A program made the position numbers and the translations under genes. Under the pieces are notes generated by a model that was not told the DNA's origin, searched no databases, and saw only the letters and a program-made list of their open reading frames with translations. 64,000 nt of DNA from Isoetes taiwanensis (taxonomy: Eukaryota; Streptophyta; Lycopodiopsida; Isoetales; Isoetaceae). The stretch covers positions 1,476,300 to 1,540,299 of the forward strand of contig JAJEKV010000057.1 of assembly GCA_021234155.1 (NCBI GenBank). The letters run 5' to 3'. Positions 27,401 through 38,098 of this stretch are shown piece by piece; position 1 is the first letter of the stretch; every line of letters begins with the position of its first letter.

Positions 27401-28861
27401 TCGACAAGACAATAGATTTTGATGTTGAGCAAGAGCAACACGGCTAGCAGCAATTATGAAAAAAGCTAACAGTGAACAACACCAAATCGCGAAATACAAT
27501 CATAGGGTTTCTCACAAACCCTGTCACCAACAAGAAATGCCACAAAGATCGACGTCCGGGTGGTACGTGAAAGACGCTTCTTCTAAAACACACCGGATAA
27601 GCATACTGTCCAAGAACCTACCCGTCACACAAGAGTTTGGATGAATAGCAAGCCTGGCTAAAGGGTGCACGAACACATCTCGACTTCAAGTTGGGTTCTT
27701 AATTTAGATCCGTATTCAACATCAAATTTACTGCACCGTGTAGCCGAAACAAAATGTTTTCGGCGAAGCAAAAGTTCTTAATATGGGATGAAATAGGAAT
27801 GACCACACATGCTTTACGCCAGCTGACAAACTTCTAAAGGAGGTAAGGCAAAATAATGAGCCATTTGGTGGCATTATAGGTCAGCACGTTGTGATTTCGC
27901 ATAACATTGCCCGCTGCTCAAGAGAGCAAGCAAAGCACAAATAATTTCAAAGCGTAAAGAAAACTGCTGTGGCAAAGTTTACGCCCACAGCCATTCAAAG
28001 ATGCGCAGGTCGCCAAAATGAAGAGATTGGGCAACAAATCTGCTGCTTCAGGCAATGGTGAGACGATGAACGCATGACAACCTGGAGATGATATAGTACA
28101 TATTCTGACCGGGCGCTTGCATTGCTCAAACCGACATAATTGATGAGATATGGTGCCTGGCTATTATCAGACAGAAGAATTGCCAAAAGTGCACAAGAAG
28201 GCAATACTTTGCCCCAAAATGATGACACACTTTGAAAATCAATAATGATAACGCGATCTAATCGCGATAGAAGGCTAAAAGGTCATGATGCATAAGCACC
28301 GACACCTTAAATTTAGATGATGATCGTGATGACTTAAGGAATTTCCCAATTGAGTGTCTACACAAATTGTGAGTGGAATGCCTCCTCATGAACTAAACAT
28401 AAAAAAGGAGCAATCATTATCTTTGCTCGTAACATGTGCCCAAAAGATGGGCTATGCAATGGAACAAGATTGCAAATTGACAACATTCTATCACGATCGA
28501 TACACGCACACATAATTCTGAGGAAACCACAAGGGCAAACAAATCTTCTTGCCAAGGATAAACTTGACACCATCGGACACGCATATCCCATTACACACGG
28601 CGACAATTCCTGTCGAGTTGCATTTTCAATGACAATTTCAAAATCGAGGGACAATCATTAGATCGCGTTGGGATCTACTTGCGGCGATGCCGAGTCTTTT
28701 CACATGGCCAATTATATGTTGCACTATCCGGTGCACATCGAGGAGAATGGCATCAAAATGTATATTCAAAACACAAGCGGGCAAGGCAATCTAGCGGAAG
28801 CGAACAAACCTTCACGATCAACACTGTGTACAAGGAGGTGCTCCAAGACGAGATTGCGTAG
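24481..28861 (+). pseudogene. Helitron Rep/helicase, heavily degraded
   Basis: Helitron transposases combine an HUH Rep nuclease with a Pif1-like helicase and mobilise DNA by a rolling-circle-like route. Plus-strand frames show, in order: a Cys-rich N-terminal piece CNLCGSLGF (about 24,745); IHGQIYHRVGSL (about 25,005), the Helitron_like_N signature; ILPSSFQG and NYQDAMS (25,785-25,850); TCNPRWVEIQE (25,895-25,930); KDITKRH..AWTYTIEFQKRGLPHCH (26,010-26,094), where the HUH His codons are 26,086-26,088 and 26,092-26,094; VVPYNPYLL (26,438); and, at the 3' end, LCNGTRLQIDNILS (28,450-28,490), AFSMTISKS (28,620) and FSHGQLYVALS (28,700), the helicase C-terminal and motif VI region. The stop is at 28,859-28,861. 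Frame changes are frequent, the tyrosine motif is damaged, and the central helicase motifs are not readable. Confidence 0.85.
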
Positions 28862-28869
28862 CTTCTACA

Positions 28870-30130
28870 AGTAAGCACTACCTAAACATGTTCATTGTTT
28901 AATTGAATGGCAAGGTTATCCATATACTTTCATATAATAAGTACTATTAAAAATATATTTTAGAAGTAAGTAAAAAACCGCAAAAATACTAGAAAAAACC
29001 GTTAGGGCTCCACTGCACAAAACCTGCGTCCACTGCCGCACACACAACCCTTGTAATGACAGATTTTAAATAATGATCTTTGTTTCTCAAACCTCGATGC
29101 ATCTTTATTATAAAAAAAATCTCTTCAGAGTACTTCAATATTTGCTGCCACTGATTCATAGTCTGCTATTGTGTTGCATCAGGTTTAACAAATCGTGGTA
29201 GCTGCGTTAAATTTCATTGTCCTGCCTCATACTTTGCAACTACACAACCGTTTCTGGTATGTACTTCAACACATGCAATCTCGAATAAGCAATCACGTTA
29301 AATTAGTGGGAGGTTCATTAAATTCTATGTAGTAGTCTGGAGCTGATTATCTGATTTAAGTAGTTATCATGATAAAATCAGTCCTATTGCCTAATGTTCA
29401 ATGGCGGATCTTCAACGTCTAATGTTTGTAATCTAAAGCTCCTTCTAAAGATCATTATTCTATTGAAGCTCATTCATTATGTAGTCAGATGCAATATAAT
29501 CTTGATCTATTGAATTCAAACAGAAATTTAATGATCCAGCCTGCAATACTATTTTCCTGTAGAAGCTTGAAGTTAGAGGTTTACCTATATCCCCCAATGA
29601 TCAGTTTTTAGCTTCGAAAAAAAATTCGGAAATCCCCTTCTGCAATTTCTTTCCTACGTCAGGAAATAAACTGTAAATAAACTGCAGGGCCTCATATTCC
29701 ATATTCATGTTTGATTTCCTTGTTCCCTAACTAATGCAAATGGCTCTTAATGATTTACTGTGACTTATCAAAATTTAACAAATGTTTGTTTGCAGGAATC
29801 CTTTAAGAGAGGAAATATGCCTAGACGAACAAGAGCTACCTCAAGTCTAGAACCACCAGTCAAAATAAGAAGGCCAAACGCAAAAAAAACAGCCCAAAGC
29901 TAACAAAGACCGATCGAACACACCTCGAAAAGCAACGTAATTTGTTAATTGATTATACAAAAACTCAACTTCACATACATATACTTCATACACGGCCGTC
30001 TGTATGCAGGAAAAACACGAAAACAAACAAGCAAAAGCGCCAAGTCTTAAAGCGAAAGAACCGAAACCATAAAACAAACAGAAGAACAAAAGCCCAAAAG
30101 GCAAAGGAATCAACCTGAAGGAAAACCAAG
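28870..30130. other. AT-rich spacer, no gene seen
   Basis: Intron-like AT-rich sequence between the Helitron enzyme and the copia gag relic. No domain or splice chain was found on either strand. Confidence 0.45.
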
Positions 30131-30179
30131 CCCACGTGAAAATACAACATACTTCAGGTACAATTAAATTACTCACCGT

Positions 30180-30450
30180 AATCTTGATGTAATGACAAGA
30201 ACAAGTTGAACTCAAAACATTTAAATTGGACTTTAATGTTATAATGGTCACAATAGAAATATGTTTATGCTCTCTAGACAATACTTGAAGACCATACATG
30301 ATTTGATGTTGTATCATCGATAATTCCCCCAGCACCATAAAGCTTCTCCTTCAATTCCTTTGACTGCTTAATATAATCATTTCATTAGTTGCAAGCTGCT
30401 GCCTGACCTGCTCCTGCCTGTAAAACAGTTTGCTTCAAGAATAACAAATA
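30180..30450 (-). pseudogene. Copia gag relic, same family as the 38 kb element
   Basis: Minus-strand readings give LKQTVLQAGAGQ, then KELKEKLYGAGGIIDDTT, then in another frame IMYGLQVLSREHKHIS. The intact gag at 38.7 kb has LKQACVQAGAGQ, ILKEKLYGAGGMIDDTT and IMYVLQGLSREYKHIS in the same order. This is therefore a truncated copy of the same gag with an internal deletion (the GKMNNLKLQD segment is missing) and at least one frameshift. A second, corrupted copy lies at 32,645-32,770 inside the tandem duplication. Confidence 0.8.
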
Positions 30451-31550
30451 GAAGTGCGCCTAACAAATAAAGCCATTGCTTTCTGTGCTCCAACGAAACC
30501 ATTGCCATAAAATACATGTCCCTGCTTTAGTTTGACTTTAAGAGAGTAGTTATAGCAGTAATAATTCTAGATATCACTCCATTTCAGCTGGAAGCAATCC
30601 AAGTGCAAATCGTATCTTTTTCGCCATGTGAGCATGTCATTATTTTGCAAGATCATCACTGCTTTTGCATAAATAGATCTATCATATTTTAAGACAACTT
30701 CAATTGATAGCAATCCTACAAAGGCAAAGCTTATAAATCTTTTGTCTTCTTCCCACCATCACTTTGACAGCCAAAAAAGTAAATCTGCTTCAAACAATTG
30801 TAAGGATTAAGACAGTCATACCTTTTCCTTAGTTCTACTACCATGGTGTGATGACCTAGAGGCAAACGAGTCCAGACAATAGTTATAGTAGTAAGATAAG
30901 GTTTGCTTGAAAATCCAACATTCAGTTACAAAAAGCCAATTCCGTAAGATCAAAACATTGGCTAGGGCTCTTTATTCAGCAAGGATGAGTGCTAACATAG
31001 TCCAAAATGTAGCTACCAGATGGGAACCTAAAAATTAATAGATTGAGCCAATTGTGTATTTTCAGAGCCCAGATCTGAGCATTTTCTATATAAAAGGAAG
31101 CACATAATAATTAAGCTCTGGTAGAAATAGAAAGCTTGATATGCAGCTGCACATGAACCCACATATATTATCATGCACACCAGATGATATTCTGACTTGA
31201 CTTATCAAATGATCTCTGGGCAAATGCATTATCCAACTCAATTGCTATAGCAAAGAGTAAATGCAAAAAAATAATGCAGACATTAGTTCCAATCAAAACT
31301 ACATATTGCAGTGCAAATTTGTTCTTAAAAGGCAGCGCAACTTACACCATAGAATCAAAGTATTCTGTCTCACAATAATGCCACAGCAAATATTTTATCT
31401 CCATAATGAGACAAGTAGCTTGAATACCACGGAGCAGGAGACTTGCATGACTGCACTCTACCTACAACTTACTATTCTTCTTAAATGAACCTTTTTCTAG
31501 ATCTATTACGATAGAGTCCTTTCCTGTAGACTGCATTGCAATAGCAACAT

Positions 31551-32310
31551 GCTCTTTTGCTTGAACTCCCTCAAAATTTAATGCCCTAATAGTTCATTTC
31601 TTTGTCTCTCCAGCATCCAATTCTAACGTGCCACAACTTTTAGAATCTAAGTCACGTTCAGGCCATTTGCAATTCTTACTATGGTCATCTTTAAAGACCT
31701 CTTATGATCATTTAGGAGTGCAAGGATCTAATCCCTCCTGATCTTATTTTGCATCCTTGACTTTTTGCATATAAGAAAAACTTAATCACCAGACTGATCT
31801 GGCCCTTTGACATGGCCCTTTGACAGTAAAGTTTCGAATGTTGGCATAGTGATTATTGACTCTACTATTGCTCATAAATAATACTGGAATAAAATAGGAG
31901 ACAAATGCATCATATCTGCCTGGGATCTTGCCATTAATCATGGGCACAATGATCAAATAATGCTTAGCATCCATATTTCTTGTTCGCAGAACCTCCTTAG
32001 ACTTTGCATTAACACAATCATAGCAAGCAAACATGAAAGATGAGAAATTAGAGCTCGAAGCTTAAAATATACATTCCCAGTAGCAATGCCAAAAGGAATT
32101 TAGCTCACATGCATATGTTATGAGCTGGAAAAATCTGAATCTGTTGCACACATGCATAGGTGCAGTTAACTAAAGCAAAGTTTAATTGAAATATGTATGT
32201 GCCCATCCAACTGATAGATTCAGTTGGATCTCTTGTTGCTAGATGTAGTTCTCCCCTGCTTGCAGGCCCTGATATCTTTGAGAATACATATGACACTTGT
32301 GATAGCTCAT
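31551..32310 (-). pseudogene. HOTHEAD-like GMC oxidoreductase, C-terminal part (unit 1)
   Basis: An exon beginning after an acceptor at 32,310 reads DELSQVSYVFSKISGPASRGELHLATRDPTES on the minus strand. In plant HOTHEAD/GMC oxidoreductases a similar 'GPxSxGxLxLxxxxP' segment opens the C-terminal substrate-binding domain. Its donor is unclear. Farther downstream, 31,960-32,034 reads CVNAKSKEVLRT, which could be the next conserved helix, but the terminal catalytic 'WHYHGG' segment was not found. These enzymes are FAD-dependent and secreted. This is a gene fragment, not a complete locus. Confidence 0.6.
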
Positions 32311-32382
32311 CTTTTACATTTCGGGGTAGGGCTTATCAGCATTGTTCGATCTTAATCATGTTTAAAAAAACTTGTATCAGAC

Positions 32383-32640
32383 CTGTTGTATTTGATCCCC
32401 CACTCATTTCTTCTATATAACTGCCAAATTTGGTTATGGCTACTACATTTACAAGTGAGTAGTCCAGCTTCATGCTTCTTGGACTTGAGAAAATGTTCCT
32501 TGCATTGTCTCCCATGCTTTTGCCTACACGACAAGTCTAGAACCACGGTATGTCCATAGCTTCAAGATCGCAGCACTACCAACCCCACTTAGAAGGAGCA
32601 ATTGGCGACTCCCGAGCTCCCGGAGAGAGGGATTACATCT
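32383..32640 (-). pseudogene. HOTHEAD-like central exon, 3' part (unit 1 copy)
   Basis: This partial copy of the exon at 33,629-33,971 starts with the donor end (CAACAG|GT on the minus strand, boundary at 32,382/32,383). It runs up to the duplication breakpoint at about 32,640, where it is cut off within the GDVILSAG region. The intact CAG|GT donor here shows that the altered donor in unit 2 ('caacaaatctg') is a change at a CAG/CTG site. Confidence 0.7.
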
Positions 32641-33894
32641 CCCCGGCACCATAAAGCTTCTCCTTCAATTCCTTTTCGCTAATATAATCATTTCATTAGT
32701 TGCAAATTTCTTTGATCGCCTTTTGTAAACAAGTTTGCTTCAAGAATAACAAATAGAAGTGCGCCTAACAAATAAAGCCATTGCTTTTGCGGCTCCAACG
32801 AAAAGCTCTTTTGCTTGAACTCCCTCAAAATTTAATGCCCTAATAGTTCATTTCTTTGTCTCTCCAAAGATCCAATTCTAACGTGCCACAACTTTTAGAA
32901 TCTAAGTCACGTTCGGGCCATTTGCAATTCTTACTATGATCATCTTTAAAGACCTCTTATGATCATTTAGGAATGCAAGGATCTAATCCCTCCGGATCTT
33001 ATTTTGCATCCTTGACTTTTTGCATATAAGAAAAACTTAATCACCAGACTGATCTGGCCCTTTGACATGGCCCTTTGACAGTAAAGTTTCGAATGTTGGC
33101 ATAGTGATTATTGACTCTACTATTGCTCATAAATAATCTTTGGGAATAAAATAGGAGACAAATGCATCATACACGGGATCTTGCCATTAATCATGGGCAC
33201 AATGATCAAATAATGCTTAGCATCCATATTTCTTGTTTTGAGAACCTCCTTAGACTTTGCATTACCACAATCGTGGCAAGCAAACATGAAAGATGAGAAA
33301 TTAGAGCTCGAAGCTTAAAATATACATTCCAGTAGCAATGCCAAAGGAATTTAGCTCACATGCATATGTTATGAGTGGAAAAATCTGAATCTGTTGCACA
33401 CATGCATAGGTGCGATTAACTAAAGCAAAGTTTAATTGAAATATGTATGTGCCCATCCAACCGATAGATTAGGTTGGATCTCTTGTTGCTAGATGTAGTT
33501 CTCCCATGCTTGCCCGACGATATCTTTGAGAATACATATGACATTTGTGATAGCTCATCTTTTACATTTCGGGTAGGGCTTATCAAACATTGTTCGATCT
33601 TAATCATGTTTAAAAACTTGTATCAGATTTGTTGTATTTGATCCCCACTCATTTCTTCTATATAAGCGCCAAATTTGGTTATGGTTACTACATTTACAAG
33701 TGAGTAGTCCGACTTCATGCTTCTTGGACTTGAGAAAATGCTGCTTGCATTGTCTCCCATGCTTTTGCCTACACCTGGCAAGTCTAGAACCACGGTATGT
33801 CCATAGCTTCAAGATCTGCAGCACTACCAACCCCACTTAGAAGGAGCAATTGGCGACTCCCCAGAGCTCCTGCAGAGAGGATTACATCTCCCCT
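32641..33894. repeat. Imperfect tandem duplication, unit 2
   Basis: This is the second unit of the duplication. It begins at the homologue of 30,328, skips 1.05 kb, then follows 31,551-32,640 and continues past it into unique HOTHEAD-like exon sequence. Nearly every difference from unit 1 lies at a CAG or CTG: 'gttcaggcc' to 'gttcgggcc', 'cctcctgatc' to 'cctccggatc', 'aactgcc' to 'aagcgcc'. From about 33,730 onward unit 2 mostly has the intact trinucleotides and unit 1 the altered ones. Confidence 0.85.
33440..33558 (-). pseudogene. HOTHEAD-like C-terminal exon, unit 2 copy
   Basis: This is the counterpart of the exon at about 32,196-32,310. It shows DELSQMSYVFSKIS, then loses frame where unit 1 has GPASRGEL, because the CAG/CTG-rich 'gcttgcaggccctgata' block is altered. 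It keeps the Thr-Thr-Ser-Asn-Lys reading instead of Leu-His-Leu-Ala-Thr. Confidence 0.55.
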
Positions 33895-33971
33895 GTTGGA
33901 TTTAAGCAATGCAATGTGCATGTGACCATTGTTGTCCATAAATTCCACTCCGTATGCGCGCAATTTCGCTC
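33629..33971 (-). CDS. HOTHEAD-like GMC oxidoreductase, central exon
   Basis: The exon follows the acceptor 'ttattacaaacag' (upper edge 33,971). It encodes GAKLRAYGVEFMDNNG, then GDVILSAGALGS and QLLLLSGVG, then, after a one-base frameshift near 33,795, VVLDLPGVGKSMGDN and VTITKFGAYIEEMSG, and ends at a donor at 33,629. These match the conserved FAD/substrate-domain blocks of plant HOTHEAD and mandelonitrile-lyase-like GMC oxidoreductases ('GVEYxDxxG', 'GEVILSAGALGSPQLLLLSGIG', 'VGxGMxDNP', 'GITKxGVYIE'). The frameshift sits in 'ataccgtgg', where 'ataccagtgg' would restore frame, again a CAG loss. The N-terminal FAD-binding exon ('VGGGTAG') was not found upstream. Confidence 0.8.
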
Positions 33972-34530
33972 CTGTTTGTAATAATGATGCAAATAAGTTA
34001 GTCAAGTTTATGGAAGTGAAATGAAGAGCATTTAACATTGGAAAGACTATTTATGTCACTAAATGAAGGAAATTCAACTGACTCTTAAACATGACCTGCT
34101 CCGGATTTGAAGCCACGTTTCTTCAGCCCATGGTTAGATTTTCAAAATCCATTTCTTTGAAACTACCTACCGCTGCTCAATGGAATCATAGATGATAGAA
34201 GAGGAATGGAGGTTAGCAATCACAAAGAACTGCCATTACAGTGCATTTAGTTATTAGAAATGTAAATGATCACATGCATATGTTCTGAACAGTAAAACAA
34301 ACAGCTTGCAGACAGCAAGGACGTATCTAAGGCTTTTAATTGCTTTAGACATGCTAGGTTTCCTTGTGTACTTGCAGGTCTGATGTTACTGCATGCATCA
34401 GCCCTTAGGTATATGTCCAATTACGGACTATGGCATAAAAATAAATGCTTTTGCTGGTTGTGCTTTTGTGGAAGTTATCATTGAGCAGAGGACACGCTTG
34501 AGAAATCCAGATAACTGTTATAAATGGTTA

Positions 34531-34856
34531 TAAAATCATAAGTTTTGTTTGCAAGTACTAACCACGTCACAACAACAACGTCGACTTCATGTCATCTAGG
34601 AAACATTCCCCAACAACCAAGTATTAGCAACATAACAATACCAACATCTTCACATTCAGACACGTATCAAGGTACAAATGTAAAATCGTAAGTTTTGTTT
34701 CCAAGTACTAACCACATCACAACAACGTCGACTTCATGTCATCCAGGAAACATTCCCCAGCAACCAAGTACTAGCAACATAACGATACCAACATGTTCAC
34801 ATTCTACCCACATAGGAGAGCCATCAAGTTCACGAACGAACATGAATCAAGGTATT
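34531..34856 (+). repeat. 150 bp tandem duplication upstream of the RPA70-like gene
   Basis: 34,531-34,680 and 34,681-34,856 repeat each other with a 150 bp offset. Both contain 'gtcgacttcatgtcat', 'ggaaacattcccca' and 'caag|gta' donor-like ends. The plus-strand reading is Ser/Thr/Pro-rich, like the unstructured linker that precedes DNA-binding domain A in RPA70. It is probably a duplicated linker exon. Confidence 0.6.
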
Positions 34857-34928
34857 ATACTTACTCATAGTTCAATCATAATCGACACTAACATTTGTAC
34901 TTTTCATAATGCATATCTTGCAATGCAG

Positions 34929-36920
34929 AATCACATGCTATCAGAATCAGGCCCATAATCCAGTTAACTCAACACGACACAAATTGGACAATCAAGGTCC
35001 AGGTATGGCGCAAAAGGCCCTTGAGAAGTTACGAAAATAAAAGTGGAAAGAACCTTTGTCTTTGAATGTCGAAGGCGGCCGACAAAGATGTAAGTTCATA
35101 TGCTTAGATCTAAGATCCATTGATCCTAAATTTTGTCGTAATACAACAGGGAACTCAAATACAAGCAACATCGTTCAAGCAAACAGCAGAAAAGTTGCAT
35201 GCAAAACTTCAGTTAGGAATGGTAATCCTATCAATTATGACATGTCCCCAATAATCTCACTTTTACTAACATCATAATTGCTTCTTCATGAATTCAGGTG
35301 TACTATATCTCTCAAGGCACGATTCGACTAGCGAACAAACAGTATGCAACGGTTAAAAATGATTTTGAAATCATGCTAAATGAACGTTCTACAGTGGAAC
35401 TAGCTATTGACGAGGGCATGGACCCTACCGAAATTCCTCCATTACAACAACATTTCACGAGCATTATCGACCTACAGTCCCACGTAAATGACAACAGCTT
35501 AGTAGGTGAGTCCAGCTACATTCATGCTCCACGTTTCTTCCATTTCATTGAATTCAAATAACATCTGTTGTCCAATTATTAGATATCATCGCAATAGTTA
35601 CCAATGTCTTTGCCATGAAGACACTCGAAAGAAAATCTGATCGAAAAGACATTTTTAAGAGAGACATCACGGCCGTAGATCAAAGGTAACAATTATAATA
35701 TGCTCAAAACAAATGCGATTAACACGCTAAATAGACTTCAATTTACAGCAAAACAAATGTCAACATATGCCTTTGGAATGACCTCGCTTCAAAGGAAGGA
35801 GCACAATTATATCAAATGGTTGATGAAGCTCCAGTTGTTGCGATAACACGTCTTCGAGTTACCAATTATCAAGGTTTTGAAAAAATATCAATTTTTCCTT
35901 TCAAACACTAACGAAAATAACAAGTCTAACATCTATAATTTCATCTTAACAGGTATATCTCTATCCACGACAAACAATAGCCTGGTGCAGATCAACCCAG
36001 AAACAATACTTGCCGACGACATCCATACATGGTAACAATTTAACTCTTATGATATTACTATTCTTAACCATTTGCAATGCTAACCATTATAAAACAAAAG
36101 GTACAATGTTAATGGTAAACATGCAACATACACACCTGCACGAGCAAACATCCAACGTCAACCATCAGCACCAACATACGTCTCAAACTTCAACGATCGT
36201 GCACTTCTATCTCAAATCGTTTTACCAAATGTCGGCAACAAAAAGGTATATCAATACTACATAACCTTTCATTACTATAATTATTGTCGTAAACATTTTG
36301 TTCCCTTTGTTTAAGGCCGCGTACTTCAATGTGAGGGCCACCATAACGTTTATCAAGCCAGACCAAAGCCTATGGTACGACGCTTGCAGTTCATGCAACA
36401 AAAAAGTAGTACAACAAAATTCAAGCTATTGCCAATCTTGTCGCATAAACACTTCAATTTGTAAAAGGTAACAATTTAATTCGACTTAATCACATAAAAC
36501 ATCCACAGAGACTAAACATTTCCTCCTTTATAGATATAACTTACTATTGAAGCTAGCAGACGCCACCGCAGAAGTTTGGGCCACTGCTTTCAACAACTTG
36601 GCCGAACAAATACTTGGCCACAATGCCAACAACTTAGCAAAAATCAAACAAGAGGTAACATTTAAATCGCATACATAAAACGACCAACTAATGCACTAAC
36701 ATTAAATTCGATCACCTTGCAGAGTATTGACCAAAAAAAATACGAGGCAATCTTAAAAAAACCAACAGGAGTTCCTAAAAAATTTCATCTTAGTTCAATT
36801 CAGACAACATACAACAACGAAAGGAGACATAGCATATCCATCCAAGAGATTGCTACAATTGATTGGAGAGCAGAATCTATATTTCTCGTTCATCAAATAC
36901 AACACCTAAAATTGCGTTAA
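34929..36920 (+). CDS. RPA70-like single-stranded DNA-binding protein, spliced
   Basis: Exons at 34,929-35,089, 35,298-35,505, 35,583-35,685, 35,749-35,873, 35,953-36,031, 36,101-36,245, 36,316-36,477, 36,534-36,654 and 36,723-36,920 give a collinear match to replication protein A large subunit. Blocks are NWTIKVQV (DBD-A start), VYYISQGTIRLANKQ (DBD-A), LVDIIAIVTNV and KRDITAVDQSKTNVNICLWND (DBD-B), GISLSTTNNSLVQINP, and DBD-C with ITFIKPDQSLWYDAC plus a C4 zinc ribbon (CSSC..CQSC). The tail ATAEVWATAFNNLAEQILG runs to a TAA. Junctions from exon 2 on have GT..AG and keep phase. Exon 1 has a frameshift and stop near 35,060, and the piece linking it to exon 2 is missing. The N-terminal protein-interaction domain is absent. 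RPA70 binds ssDNA in replication and repair. Helitrons in plants often carry such a gene, and the Rep/helicase lies upstream on the same strand. Confidence 0.85.
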
Positions 36921-37214
36921 CTTGGACTAATTTCAGCGCCATACAATGGGCTATGCATCCACTGACATGTCCATGCAAGCAACAAAAAAATGTTGATTGA
37001 AATTCACTTATAACAGTATTGCATAATATTTTACTCTGCAATATCATTGTAGTAATTATAAATCATTATCTCTACTCATCCAGAATGATTATATGAAAGC
37101 TCCTTCTCCTGCTAAATGCTCTTTCCTGAACATATAAGACTCCAAAAAAGAGTAAACCATGAACATGCTGTAAATTGAGGCCCTACAACAGAATCTCCAA
37201 CTGTGACAGCTTAC

Positions 37215-37339
37215 CGTATAGATGTCACAAGTGCTTGATTAGACTGGGTGTACATGCTTGTAACAACACCGTCATTACCAGCCCTTCCTGTCCTTCCAGC
37301 CCTATGCAAGAAGTCAACTGTAGATGATGCAAATTCCAC
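37215..37339 (-). CDS. DEAD-box RNA helicase exon (motif VI)
   Basis: The minus-strand exon between 'ttttcag' (upper edge) and 'gtaagctg' (lower edge) reads VEFASSTVDFLHRAGRTGRAG and continues VVTSMYTQSNQALVTSIR. HRAGRTGRAG is helicase motif VI of DEAD-box ATPases, including its arginine finger. The surrounding residues resemble plant organellar DEAD-box helicases of the RH22/RH50 type. Both splice sites are good. The Q, Walker A, DEAD and SAT motifs were not found nearby, so this is a gene fragment. Confidence 0.8.
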
Positions 37340-37463
37340 CTGAAAATATGCTACTAATTTATTAAAACATTACTTAAAGAATTTGAAGATATTAAATATT
37401 GAAGATGTAAATAAGATACTTATGAAGGTTTTTCAATCGTTGCAAACCATTATGAGTTCCTAC

Positions 37464-37500
37464 CTGGACAATATGCCCAACATTAGGAAGTAGAAGTGGC
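37464..37500 (-). CDS. DEAD-box helicase, end of the preceding exon
   Basis: Minus strand reads LPNVGHIVQ and then a GT donor ('ccag|gtagga'; lower edge 37,464). Joined to the next exon it gives NVGHIVQ-VEFASSTVDF, the normal motif V to VI junction of DEAD-box helicases ('LDIPNVGHVVQxDFA'). Only a few codons are recognisable. Upstream it runs into a short 'cttctacttcc' duplication, so the exon is truncated or disrupted. Confidence 0.65.
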
Positions 37501-37779
37501 CCTTATGGGAAAAGGAAGTAGAAGTGAGCACTACCTTTTGATGAACAAACCTGTTCTTTTGTACACTCATAATGAGGCATTCATTCATCTTCTTCCTAGG
37601 GCTGTCTGCTCATGTCTGCCAACATCAACTACAGGGAAAAGAGAGAAATATTGATATGCTATACAAGTTAGACATTGAAGTACACTACACCCAAGTAAGA
37701 GCATACACTGCCCACTGCAGAATTCCACCTGAAAATATAAGCTCTAGAATTGCAGTACTGCATATATTTCTACCTCAGA

Positions 37780-37992
37780 TTAGCAAATTGGCGCATCATC
37801 ATTGTTGCAGCAAGTGATGCTTTTAAAAATAAGCACACATCTGGGTAAGTGTAGAATGTTCCAGACGTAATGCTCCAGACATTGGGCCCAAATACACAAC
37901 CTTCTCCTCTTTCTGAACATTCTCATCTTGCTCGGCGATTCCTCTGTGGCCAACGCGGGCAACTTAGTAAATCTTACATCTTTGTAATGCAA
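37780..37992 (-). other. Possible coding exon, unassigned
   Basis: One minus-strand frame reads HRGIAEQDENVQKEEKVVYLG and continues PMSGALRLEHSTLT without stops (about 37,850-37,945). The composition is protein-like. It could be another exon of the DEAD-box gene fragment, but I do not recognise it and cannot place splice sites with confidence. Confidence 0.3.
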
Positions 37993-38098
37993 AGCCTAAA
38001 CACCGTGATCGCCAACAAGCCTAGAACATCCGAAGCCTATATTAACATTCATTAGACCCTAGACCTTTCTTCTTGGAAGGAAGCATGGTAGACAAGAT

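Larger units (their letters stand above)
30328..32640. repeat. Imperfect tandem duplication, unit 1
   Basis: 30,328-30,500 and 31,551-32,640 are repeated in order at 32,641-32,804 and 32,805-33,894. The 1.05 kb between 30,500 and 31,551 is absent from unit 2. Identity is very high outside CAG/CTG trinucleotides. Unit 1 reads cleanly until about 32,500 and then loses CAG/CTG bases (for example 'acacgacaag' where unit 2 has 'acacctggcaag'). Confidence 0.85.

Noticed and set aside
29847-30338. 163-codon minus-strand open frame
   Set aside because: Its first 35 codons are a frame of the copia gag relic; the rest is Phe/Leu/Cys-rich and matches no family, as expected of the complement of a purine-rich tract.
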